From: Leptasterias polaris
Taxonomy: Eukaryota > Echinodermata > Asteroidea > Forcipulatida > Asteriidae
NCBI GenBank assembly: GCA_037783415.1
Contig: JAZGTN010000025.1
Span: forward strand, 4,526,001 to 4,590,000
Reading direction: 5' to 3'
Length of the DNA stretch: 64,000 nt
Under the pieces are notes generated by a model that was given only the letters and a program-made list of their open reading frames with translations, had not been told where the DNA came from and searched no databases. Made by a program: the position numbers and the translations under genes. Of the stretch, positions 27,301 through 39,300 are shown one piece after another. The first letter of the stretch is position 1. Each line of letters starts with the position of its first letter.

Positions 27301-30300
27301 TGTGAACGTGATCTTGACTGACTGAGGTGCAGTTGAACCAGCCTTTGGTGTGGTCTTTCCTTCTGATTGCCCGGCAGTGACACTTGATGTGGTTTTCTTC
27401 AAAGTAATAAGAACTCCACGAAGATTGATACTGTTTGTGAACTCTCGCTCTAAGACTGCACTTCTGCCAACAGCCTGCTCAATTGGTAACTTGGAAAATG
27501 TTAGCAAGTGTGTGTCATTGGCATTGACGAGATCTCCTCTTGTCTTGTCTTTTGACTCTACACCATTTTCGCTATCCATATTTTGAAGACAGTACCCTGA
27601 AAAGACAGAAATGTGTGATAAATACACCAGACGGATTGATCAGAGGAAAGGTTGTTGCTATAGTCGATTTTACTTCTCATATAACCTAAATAATGTAAGT
27701 CTTACCTTTTGTGGTTGAAAGCTGAGATGTTGTTGAGGTTGTTGTTTGTTCTGTGCTTGTCTGAGTTGGTGTTGTAACTGCCATGGTGCTTGTGGATTCT
27801 TCGGTTGTGGTCGTTGGTGTTGTCACCGAGACTGTTGTAGTTGCTAACTGAGTTGTGGTAAATTCTACGACCAAAATAAGGACAAAATTGGTATTAGAAT
27901 ACTTTTTAATACTTGGAAAATAAAAGGGTCTGAAGACAATTCCTGTCAAAGCGTTGCGTATAGGTATCGAGCATTTGTTTTATAAATGAATGTCTCAGGT
28001 TCGAGAGACTGAAATACTGTTTTCCTGCTACTACCAGCTTACCTTCTGCACAGCCCAAAACATGTAGTTCTAAAGTAGCAGAATCAACACCGGTGACCTG
28101 TAGGACAGACACACGGAATGCCAAAACCCCTTTAAGGGTTCCATCTGCACTCTTCAGGAGCATCTGCGATGGTTGCTTACTGACTGGTGTGAATGTGATC
28201 ACCTGAGAGGAAAGAATAGTTAAACAAATTCAGAAAGTCCTCCTCACCCTTTGTGCACACATTTTTTAACAAACTGTTAGAAACTTGACTCTGATAATAA
28301 AGGTGTAAAAGTATTTCTAATTTCTCACCTGGGCTTCTTGCGTGCCTTCTAGCAACAGGGGCTTAAAGTCAATGTCTGTTTCTTTCTTGGTGAAGAAATT
28401 AAGTGTCACAGACACAGGTTCCTCAGTTCCAGTCGTAGATGGTGTCGAAGATGATGATGATGAGATAAGCCGTATGCTGATTGCTCTGATAAAGGCAGTT
28501 CGTGTTAATTTTCCGTCAACACTGGGCAGATCATTGTCTCCTTCAACGAGAGGCAAGCTGTCCAACGTGATGTAAGTTGTGCCATTTTCTACTTGTATAG
28601 TAATTAGATCTGAGGTAGACATTAAGCTTTCCTGAAGGCCTGCTTCACCATCCATATTCTCCAAACAGTAACCTGCAGATAAATACGTTATTAATGGTAT
28701 CAAATTTGTCACGTATGTCGGTGCAAAAACCTAAAGTTTTAAGGCTAGTCTGATTATCAGTTAACCTAAATTACCTGGAGTTGTTGGTAGCTGAGGAGCT
28801 GTGGTGCTAACGGTTGTGCTAGTTGTGGTTTGTGTAGTCGTCGAGACTTCTAAAATGGCAAACAATATTTTAGGTTAATTAAATCCATCTGAGGTGATGA
28901 TCAAGGTTAACCAACTTTTATTGAGTGATCTGAAATCATGAAACACAGAAGCACCCAAAAAATTAACTGTTTGCTGAAACCGAGTTTTAATGAGCGAAAA
29001 AACCGTTCATTCGTTGGGACAAGGAAAAGATTACCTTCAGCACATCCCAAGACGGTTAACTCAATAGTTGCTCCACTCACACCTAGGACATCAATGAAGT
29101 TGACCTGGAGTTCCTTTATACCTTGTAGTAATGGTTCGTCGGTGGAAAATATCTTCACTTCTGATTGAATGGCCTCAATAGAAAGGGTAAACTGTGAACA
29201 GGACAATGAAGGTATTTGCTTTACTACAAAATACTAATCAATGACCGCATTTTATAAAATAAAATATAAAACAAGTAAAACATGTGTATTAGTATTTAAG
29301 TGCTCTCGCTCACCTCCCCGTTTGAATCATCGGTCACTACTTGCTTGAAATCTGTCTCGTCTACTTTCTTAACAAACACTGTGAACGTGATCTTGACTGA
29401 CTGAGGTGCAGTTGAACCAGCCTTTGGTGTGGTCTTTCCTTCTGATTGCCCGGCAGTGACACTTGATGTGGTTTTCTTCAAAGTAATAAGAACTCCACGA
29501 AGATTGATACTGTTTGTGAACTCTCGCTCTAAGACTGCACTTCTGCCAACAGCCTGCTCAATTGGTAACTTGGAAAATGTTAGCAAGTGTGTGTCATTGG
29601 CATTGACGAGATCTCCTCTTGTCTTGTCTTTTGACTCTACACCATTTTCGCTATCCATATTTTGAAGACAGTACCCTGAAAAGACAGAAATGTGTGATAA
29701 ATACACCAGACGGATTGATCAGAGGAAAGGTTGTTGCTATAGTCGATTTTACTTCTCATATAACCTAAATAATGTAAGTCTTACCTTTTGTGGTTGAAAG
29801 CTGAGATGTTGTTGAGGTTGTTGTTTGTTCTGTGCTTGTCTGAGTTGGTGTTGTAACTGCCATGGTGCTTGTGGATTCTTCGGTTGTGGTCGTTGGTGTT
29901 GTCACCGAGACTGTTGTAGTTGCTAACTGAGTTGTGGTAAATTCTACGACCAAAATAAGGACAAAATTGGTATTAGAATACTTTTTAATACTTGGAAAAT
30001 AAAAGGGTCTGAAGACAATTCCTGTCAAAGCGTTGCGTATAGGTATCGAGCATTTGTTTTATAAATGAATGTCTCAGGTTCGAGAGACTGAAATACTGTT
30101 TTCCTGCTACTACCAGCTTACCTTCTGCACAGCCCAAAACATGTAGTTCTAAAGTAGCAGAATCAACACCGGTGACCTGTAGGACAGACACACGGAATGC
30201 CAAAACCCCTTTAAGGGTTCCATCTGCACTCTTCAGGAGCATCTGCGATGGTTGCTTACTGACTGGTGTGAATGTGATCACCTGAGGGGAAAGAATAGTT

Positions 30301-33300
30301 AAACAAATTCAGAAAGTCCTCCTCACCCTTTGTGCACACATTTTTTAACAAACTGTTAGAAACTTGACTCTGATAATAAAGGTGTAAAAGTATTTCTAAT
30401 TTCTCACCTGGGCTTCTTGCATGCCTTCTAGCAACAGGGGCTTAAAGTCAATGTCTGTTTCTTTCTTGGTGAAGAATTTAAGTGTCACAGACACAGGTTC
30501 CTCAGTTCCAGTCGTAGATGGTGTCGAAGATGATGATGATGAGATAAGCCGTATGCTGATTGCTCTGATAAAGGCAGTTCGTGTTAATTTTCCGTCAACA
30601 CTGGGCAGATCATTGTCTCCTTCAACGAGAGGCAAGCTGTCCAACGTGATGTAAGTTGTGCCATTTTCTACTTGTATAGTAATTAGATCTGAGGTAGACA
30701 TTAAGCTTTCCTGAAGGCCTGCTTCACCATCCATATTCTCCAAACAGTAACCTGCAGATAAATACGTTATTAATGGTATCAAATTTGTCACGTATGTCGG
30801 TGCAAAAACCTAAAGTTTTAAGGCTAGTCTGATTATCAGTTAACCTAAATTACCTGGAGTTGTTGGTAGCTGAGGAGCTGTGGTGCTAACGGTTGTGCTA
30901 GTTGTGGTTTGTGTAGTCGTCGAGACTTCTAAAATGGCAAACAATATTTTAGGTTAATTAATCCATCTGAGGTGATGATCAAGGTTAACCAACTTTTATT
31001 GAGTGATCTGAAATCATGAAACACAGAAGCACCCAAAAAATTAACTGTTTGCTGAAACCGAGTTTTAATGAGCGAAAAAAACGTTCATTCGTTGGGACAA
31101 GGAAAAGATTACCTTCAGCACATCCCAAGACGGTTAACTCAATAGTTGCTCCACTCACACCTAGGACATCAATGAAGTTGACCTGGAGTTCCTTTATACC
31201 TTGTAGTAATGGTTCGTCGGTGGAAAATATCTTCACTTCTGATTGAATGGCCTCAATAGAAAGGGTAAACTGTGAACAGGACAATGAAGGTATTTGCTTT
31301 ACTACAAAATACTAATCAATGACCGCATTTTATAAAATAAAATATAAAACAAGTAAAACATGTGTATTAGTATTTAAGTGCTCTCGCTCACCTCCCCGTT
31401 TGAATCATCGGTCACTACTTGCTTGAAATCTGTCTCGTCTACTTTCTTAACAAACACTGTGAACGTGATCTTGACTGACTGAGGTGCAGTTGAACCAGCC
31501 TTTGGTGTGGTCTTTCCTTCTGATTGCCCGGCACTGACACTTGATGTGGTTTTCTTCAAAGTAATAAGAACTCCACGAAGATTGATACTGTTTGTGAACT
31601 CTCGCTCTAAGACTGCACTTCTGCCAACAGCCTGCTCAATTGGTAACTTGGAAAATGTTAGCAAGTGTGTGTCATTGGCATTGACGAGATCTCCTCTTGT
31701 CTTGTCTTTTGACTCTACACCATTTTCGCTATCCATATTTTGAAGACAGTACCCTGAAAAGACAGAAATGTGTGATAAATACACCAGACGGATTGATCAG
31801 AGGAAAGGTTGTTGCTATAGTCGATTTTACTTCTCATATAACCTAAATAATGTAAGTCTTACCTTTTGTGGTTGAAAGCTGAGATGTTGTTGAGGTTGTT
31901 GTTTGTTCTGTGCTTGTCTGAGTTGGTGTTGTAACTGCCATGGTGCTTGTGGATTCTTCGGTTGTGGTCGTTGGTGTTGTCACCGAGACTGTTGTAGTTG
32001 CTAACTGAGTTGTGGTAAATTCTACGACCAAAATAAGGACAAAATTGGTATTAGAATACTTTTTAATACTTGGAAAATAAAAGGGTCTGAAGACAATTCC
32101 TGTCAAAGCGTTGCGTATAGGTATCGAGCATTTGTTTTATAAATGAATGTCTCAGGTTCGAGAGACTGAAATACTGTTTTCCTGCTACTACCAGCTTACC
32201 TTCTGCACAGCCCAAAACATGTAGTTCTAAAGTAGCAGAATCAACACCGGTGACCTGTAGGACAGACACACGGAATGCCAAAACCCCTTTAAGGGTTCCA
32301 TCTGCACTCTTCAGGAGCATCTGCGATGGTTGCTTACTGACTGGTGTGAATGTGATCACCTGAGAGGAAAGAATAGTTAAACAAATTCAGAAAGTCCTCC
32401 TCACCCTTTGTGCACACATTTTTTAACAAACTGTTAGAAACTTGACTCTGATAATAAAGGTGTAAAAGTATTTCTAATTTCTCACCTGGGCTTCTTGCGT
32501 GCCTTCTAGCAACAGGGGCTTAAAGTCAATGTCTGTTTCTTTCTTGGTGAAGAAATTAAGTGTCACAGACACAGGTTCCTCAGTTCCAGTCGTAGATGGT
32601 GTCGAAGATGATGATGATGAGATAAGCCGTATGCTGATTGCTCTGATAAAGGCAGTTCGTGTTAATTTTCCGTCAACACTGGGCAGATCATTGTCTCCTT
32701 CAACGAGAGGCAAGCTGTCCAACGTGATGTAAGTTGTGCCATTTTCTACTTGTATAGTAATTAGATCTGAGGTAGACATTAAGCTTTCCTGAAGGCCTGC
32801 TTCACCATCCATATTCTCCAAACAGTAACCTGCAGATAAATACGTTATTAATGGTATCAAATTTGTCACGTATGTCGGTGCAAAAACCTAAAGTTTTAAG
32901 GCTAGTCTGATTATCAGTTAACCTAAATTACCTGGAGTTGTTGGTAGCTGAGGAGCTGTGGTGCTAACGGTTGTGCTAGTTGTGGTTTGTGTAGTCGTCG
33001 AGACTTCTAAAATGGCAAACAATATTTTAGGTTAATTAAATCCATCTGAGGTGATGATCAAGGTTAACCAACTTTTATTGAGTGATCTGAAATCATGAAA
33101 CACAGAAGCACCCAAAAAATTAACTGTTTGCTGAAACCGAGTTTTAATGAGCGAAAAAACCGTTCATTCGTTGGGACAAGGAAAAGATTACCTTCAGCAC
33201 ATCCCAAGACGGTTAACTCAATAGTTGCTCCACTCACACCTAGGACATCAATGAAGTTGACCTGGAGTTCCTTTATACCTTGTAGTAATGGTTCGTCGGT

Positions 33301-36300
33301 GGAAAATATCTTCACTTCTGATTGAATGGCCTCAATAGAAAGGGTAAACTGTGAACAGGACAATGAAGGTATTTGCTTTACTACAAAATACTAATCAATG
33401 ACCGCATTTTATAAAATAAAATATAAAACAAGTAAAACATGTGTATTAGTATTTAAGTGCTCTCGCTCACCTCCCCGTTTGAATCATCGGTCACTACTTG
33501 CTTGAAATCTGTCTCGTCTACTTTCTTAACAAACACTGTGAACGTGATCTTGACTGACTGAGGTGCAGTTGAACCAGCCTTTGGTGTGGTCTTTCCTTCT
33601 GATTGCCCGGCAGTGACACTTGATGTGGTTTTCTTCAAAGTAATAAGAACTCCACGAAGATTGATACTGTTTGTGAACTCTCGCTCTAAGACTGCACTTC
33701 TGCCAACAGCCTGCTCAATTGGTAACTTGGAAAATGTTAGCAAGTGTGTGTCATTGGCATTGACGAGATCTCCTCTTGTCTTGTCTTTTGACTCTACACC
33801 ATTTTCGCTATCCATATTTTGAAGACAGTACCCTGAAAAGACAGAAATGTGTGATAAATACACCAGACGGATTGATCAGAGGAAAGGTTGTTGCTATAGT
33901 CGATTTTACTTCTCATATAACCTAAATAATGTAAGTCTTACCTTTTGTGGTTGAAAGCTGAGATGTTGTTGAGGTTGTTGTTTGTTCTGTGCTTGTCTGA
34001 GTTGGTGTTGTAACTGCCATGGTGCTTGTGGATTCTTCGGTTGTGGTCGTTGGTGTTGTCACCGAGACTGTTGTAGTTGCTAACTGAGTTGTGGTAAATT
34101 CTACGACCAAAATAAGGACAAAATTGGTATTAGAATACTTTTTAATACTTGGAAAATAAAAGGGTCTGAAGACAATTCCTGTCAAAGCGTTGCGTATAGG
34201 TATCGAGCATTTGTTTTATAAATGAATGTCTCAGGTTCGAGAGACTGAAATACTGTTTTCCTGCTACTACCAGCTTACCTTCTGCACAGCCCAAAACATG
34301 TAGTTCTAAAGTAGCAGAATCAACACCGGTGACCTGTAGGACAGACACACGGAATGCCAAAACCCCTTTAAGGGTTCCATCTGCACTCTTCAGGAGCATC
34401 TGCGATGGTTGCTTACTGACTGGTGTGAATGTGATCACCTGAGGGGAAAGAATAGTTAAACAAATTCAGAAAGTCCTCCTCACCCTTTGTGCACACATTT
34501 TTTAACAAACTGTTAGAAACTTGACTCTGATAATAAAGGTGTAAAAGTATTTCTAATTTCTCACCTGGGCTTCTTGCATGCCTTCTAGCAACAGGGGCTT
34601 AAAGTCAATGTCTGTTTCTTTCTTGGTGAAGAATTTAAGTGTCACAGACACAGGTTCCTCAGTTCCAGTCGTAGATGGTGTCGAAGATGATGATGATGAG
34701 ATAAGCCGTATGCTGATTGCTCTGATAAAGGCAGTTCGTGTTAATTTTCCGTCAACACTGGGCAGATCATTGTCTCCTTCAACGAGAGGCAAGCTGTCCA
34801 ACGTGATGTAAGTTGTGCCATTTTCTACTTGTATAGTAATTAGATCTGAGGTAGACATTAAGCTTTCCTGAAGGCCTGCTTCACCATCCATATTCTCCAA
34901 ACAGTAACCTGCAGATAAATACGTTATTAATGGTATCAAATTTGTCACGTATGTCGGTGCAAAAACCTAAAGTTTTAAGGCTAGTCTGATTATCAGTTAA
35001 CCTAAATTACCTGGAGTTGTTGGTAGCTGAGGAGCTGTGGTGCTAACGGTTGTGCTAGTTGTGGTTTGTGTAGTCGTCGAGACTTCTAAAATGGCAAACA
35101 ATATTTTAGGTTAATTAATCCATCTGAGGTGATGATCAAGGTTAACCAACTTTTATTGAGTGATCTGAAATCATGAAACACAGAAGCACCCAAAAAATTA
35201 ACTGTTTGCTGAAACCGAGTTTTAATGAGCGAAAAAAACGTTCATTCGTTGGGACAAGGAAAAGATTACCTTCAGCACATCCCAAGACGGTTAACTCAAT
35301 AGTTGCTCCACTCACACCTAGGACATCAATGAAGTTGACCTGGAGTTCCTTTATACCTTGTAGTAATGGTTCGTCGGTGGAAAATATCTTCACTTCTGAT
35401 TGAATGGCCTCAATAGAAAGGGTAAACTGTGAACAGGACAATGAAGGTATTTGCTTTACTACAAAATACTAATCAATGACCGCATTTTATAAAATAAAAT
35501 ATAAAACAAGTAAAACATGTGTATTAGTATTTAAGTGCTCTCGCTCACCTCCCCGTTTGAATCATCGGTCACTACTTGCTTGAAATCTGTCTCGTCTACT
35601 TTCTTAACAAACACTGTGAACGTGATCTTGACTGACTGAGGTGCAGTTGAACCAGCCTTTGGTGTGGTCTTTCCTTCTGATTGCCCGGCACTGACACTTG
35701 ATGTGGTTTTCTTCAAAGTAATAAGAACTCCACGAAGATTGATACTGTTTGTGAACTCTCGCTCTAAGACTGCACTTCTGCCAACAGCCTGCTCAATTGG
35801 TAACTTGGAAAATGTTAGCAAGTGTGTGTCATTGGCATTGACGAGATCTCCTCTTGTCTTGTCTTTTGACTCTACACCATTTTCGCTATCCATATTTTGA
35901 AGACAGTACCCTGAAAAGACAGAAATGTGTGATAAATACACCAGACGGATTGATCAGAGGAAAGGTTGTTGCTATAGTCGATTTTACTTCTCATATAACC
36001 TAAATAATGTAAGTCTTACCTTTTGTGGTTGAAAGCTGAGATGTTGTTGAGGTTGTTGTTTGTTCTGTGCTTGTCTGAGTTGGTGTTGTAACTGCCATGG
36101 TGCTTGTGGATTCTTCGGTTGTGGTCGTTGGTGTTGTCACCGAGACTGTTGTAGTTGCTAACTGAGTTGTGGTAAATTCTACGACCAAAATAAGGACAAA
36201 ATTGGTATTAGAATACTTTTTAATACTTGGAAAATAAAAGGGTCTGAAGACAATTCCTGTCAAAGCGTTGCGTATAGGTATCGAGCATTTGTTTTATAAA

Positions 36301-39300
36301 TGAATGTCTCAGGTTCGAGAGACTGAAATACTGTTTTCCTGCTACTACCAGCTTACCTTCTGCACAGCCCAAAACATGTAGTTCTAAAGTAGCAGAATCA
36401 ACACCGGTGACCTGTAGGACAGACACACGGAATGCCAAAACCCCTTTAAGGGTTCCATCTGCACTCTTCAGGAGCATCTGCGATGGTTGCTTACTGACTG
36501 GTGTGAATGTGATCACCTGAGAGGAAAGAATAGTTAAACAAATTCAGAAAGTCCTCCTCACCCTTTGTGCACACATTTTTTAACAAACTGTTAGAAACTT
36601 GACTCTGATAATAAAGGTGTAAAAGTATTTCTAATTTCTCACCTGGGCTTCTTGCATGCCTTCTAGCAACAGGGGCTTAAAGTCAATGTCTGTTTCTTTC
36701 TTGGTGAAGAATTTAAGTGTCACAGACACAGGTTCCTCAGTTCCAGTCGTAGATGGTGTCGAAGATGATGATGATGAGATAAGCCGTATGCTGATTGCTC
36801 TGATAAAGGCAGTTCGTGTTAATTTTCCGTCAACACTGGGCAGATCATTGTCTCCTTCAACGAGAGGCAAGCTGTCCAACGTGATGTAAGTTGTGCCATT
36901 TTCTACTTGTATAGTAATTAGATCTGAGGTAGACATTAAGCTTTCCTGAAGGCCTGCTTCACCATCCATATTCTCCAAACAGTAACCTGCAGATAAATAC
37001 GTTATTAATGGTATCAAATTTGTCACGTATGTCGGTGCAAAAACCTAAAGTTTTAAGGCTAGTCTGATTATCAGTTAACCTAAATTACCTGGAGTTGTTG
37101 GTAGCTGAGGAGCTGTGGTGCTAACGGTTGTGCTAGTTGTGGTTTGTGTAGTCGTCGAGACTTCTAAAATGGCAAACAATATTTTAGGTTAATTAATCCA
37201 TCTGAGGTGATGATCAAGGTTAACCAACTTTTATTGAGTGATCTGAAATCATGAAACACAGAAGCACCCAAAAAATTAACTGTTTGCTGAAACCGAGTTT
37301 TAATGAGCGAAAAAAACGTTCATTCGTTGGGACAAGGAAAAGATTACCTTCAGCACATCCCAAGACGGTTAACTCAATAGTTGCTCCACTCACACCTAGG
37401 ACATCAATGAAGTTGACCTGGAGTTCCTTTATACCTTGTAGTAATGGTTCGTCGGTGGAAAATATCTTCACTTCTGATTGAATGGCCTCAATAGAAAGGG
37501 TAAACTGTGAACAGGACAATGAAGGTATTTGCTTTACTACAAAATACTAATCAATGACCGCATTTTATAAAATAAAATATAAAACAAGTAAAACATGTGT
37601 ATTAGTATTTAAGTGCTCTCGCTCACCTCCCCGTTTGAATCATCGGTCACTACTTGCTTGAAATCTGTCTCGTCTACTTTCTTAACAAACACTGTGAACG
37701 TGATCTTGACTGACTGAGGTGCAGTTGAACCAGCCTTTGGTGTGGTCTTTCCTTCTGATTGCCCGGCACTGACACTTGATGTGGTTTTCTTCAAAGTAAT
37801 AAGAACTCCACGAAGATTGATACTGTTTGTGAACTCTCGCTCTAAGACTGCACTTCTGCCAACAGCCTGCTCAATTGGTAACTTGGAAAATGTTAGCAAG
37901 TGTGTGTCATTGGCATTGACGAGATCTCCTCTTGTCTTGTCTTTTGACTCTACACCATTTTCGCTATCCATATTTTGAAGACAGTACCCTGAAAAGACAG
38001 AAATGTGTGATAAATACACCAGACGGATTGATCAGAGGAAAGGTTGTTGCTATAGTCGATTTTACTTCTCATATAACCTAAATAATGTAAGTCTTACCTT
38101 TTGTGGTTGAAAGCTGAGATGTTGTTGAGGTTGTTGTTTGTTCTGTGCTTGTCTGAGTTGGTGTTGTAACTGCCATGGTGCTTGTGGATTCTTCGGTTGT
38201 GGTCGTTGGTGTTGTCACCGAGACTGTTGTAGTTGCTAACTGAGTTGTGGTAAATTCTACGACCAAAATAAGGACAAAATTGGTATTAGAATACTTTTTA
38301 ATACTTGGAAAATAAAAGGGTCTGAAGACAATTCCTGTCAAAGCGTTGCGTATAGGTATCGAGCATTTGTTTTATAAATGAATGTCTCAGGTTCGAGAGA
38401 CTGAAATACTGTTTTCCTGCTACTACCAGCTTACCTTCTGCACAGCCCAAAACATGTAGTTCTAAAGTAGCAGAATCAACACCGGTGACCTGTAGGACAG
38501 ACACACGGAATGCCAAAACCCCTTTAAGGGTTCCATCTGCACTCTTCAGGAGCATCTGCGATGGTTGCTTACTGACTGGTGTGAATGTGATCACCTGAGA
38601 GGAAAGAATAGTTAAACAAATTCAGAAAGTCCTCCTCACCCTTTGTGCACACATTTTTTAACAAACTGTTAGAAACTTGACTCTGATAATAAAGGTGTAA
38701 AAGTATTTCTAATTTCTCACCTGGGCTTCTTGCATGCCTTCTAGCAACAGGGGCTTAAAGTCAATGTCTGTTTCTTTCTTGGTGAAGAATTTAAGTGTCA
38801 CAGACACAGGTTCCTCAGTTCCAGTCGTAGATGGTGTCGAAGATGATGATGATGAGATAAGCCGTATGCTGATTGCTCTGATAAAGGCAGTTCGTGTTAA
38901 TTTTCCGTCAACACTGGGCAGATCATTGTCTCCTTCAACGAGAGGCAAGCTGTCCAACGTGATGTAAGTTGTGCCATTTTCTACTTGTATAGTAATTAGA
39001 TCTGAGGTAGACATTAAGCTTTCCTGAAGGCCTGCTTCACCATCCATATTCTCCAAACAGTAACCTGCAGATAAATACGTTATTAATGGTATCAAATTTG
39101 TCACGTATGTCGGTGCAAAAACCTAAAGTTTTAAGGCTAGTCTGATTATCAGTTAACCTAAATTACCTGGAGTTGTTGGTAGCTGAGGAGCTGTGGTGCT
39201 AACGGTTGTGCTAGTTGTGGTTTGTGTAGTCGTCGAGACTTCTAAAATGGCAAACAATATTTTAGGTTAATTAATCCATCTGAGGTGATGATCAAGGTTA

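Larger units (their letters stand above)
17942..28672 (-). repeat. Higher-order repeat: three-unit block partly repeated at 6231 bp
   Basis: Markers return at exactly three unit lengths. The lengthened Ser-run codon tract appears at 18061 and 24292, the silent T2 change at 18413 and 24644, the C-D intron change at 18919 and 25150, and the silent exon C change at 19191 and 25422. KQVMTDD in units 10 and 12 is two units apart instead, so the second copy lost a unit or was converted. Confidence 0.7.
28329..36986 (-). repeat. Higher-order repeat: two-unit block with period 4157 bp
   Basis: VTLNFF in exon A (28329 and 32486), ctgagggg beside exon B (30282 and 34439) and SVSAGQ in exon C (31392 and 35549) each recur 4157 bp apart. 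Units 13-14 and 15-16 are therefore copies of one dimer, and unit 17 adds a further monomer copy of unit 16. Confidence 0.7.
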
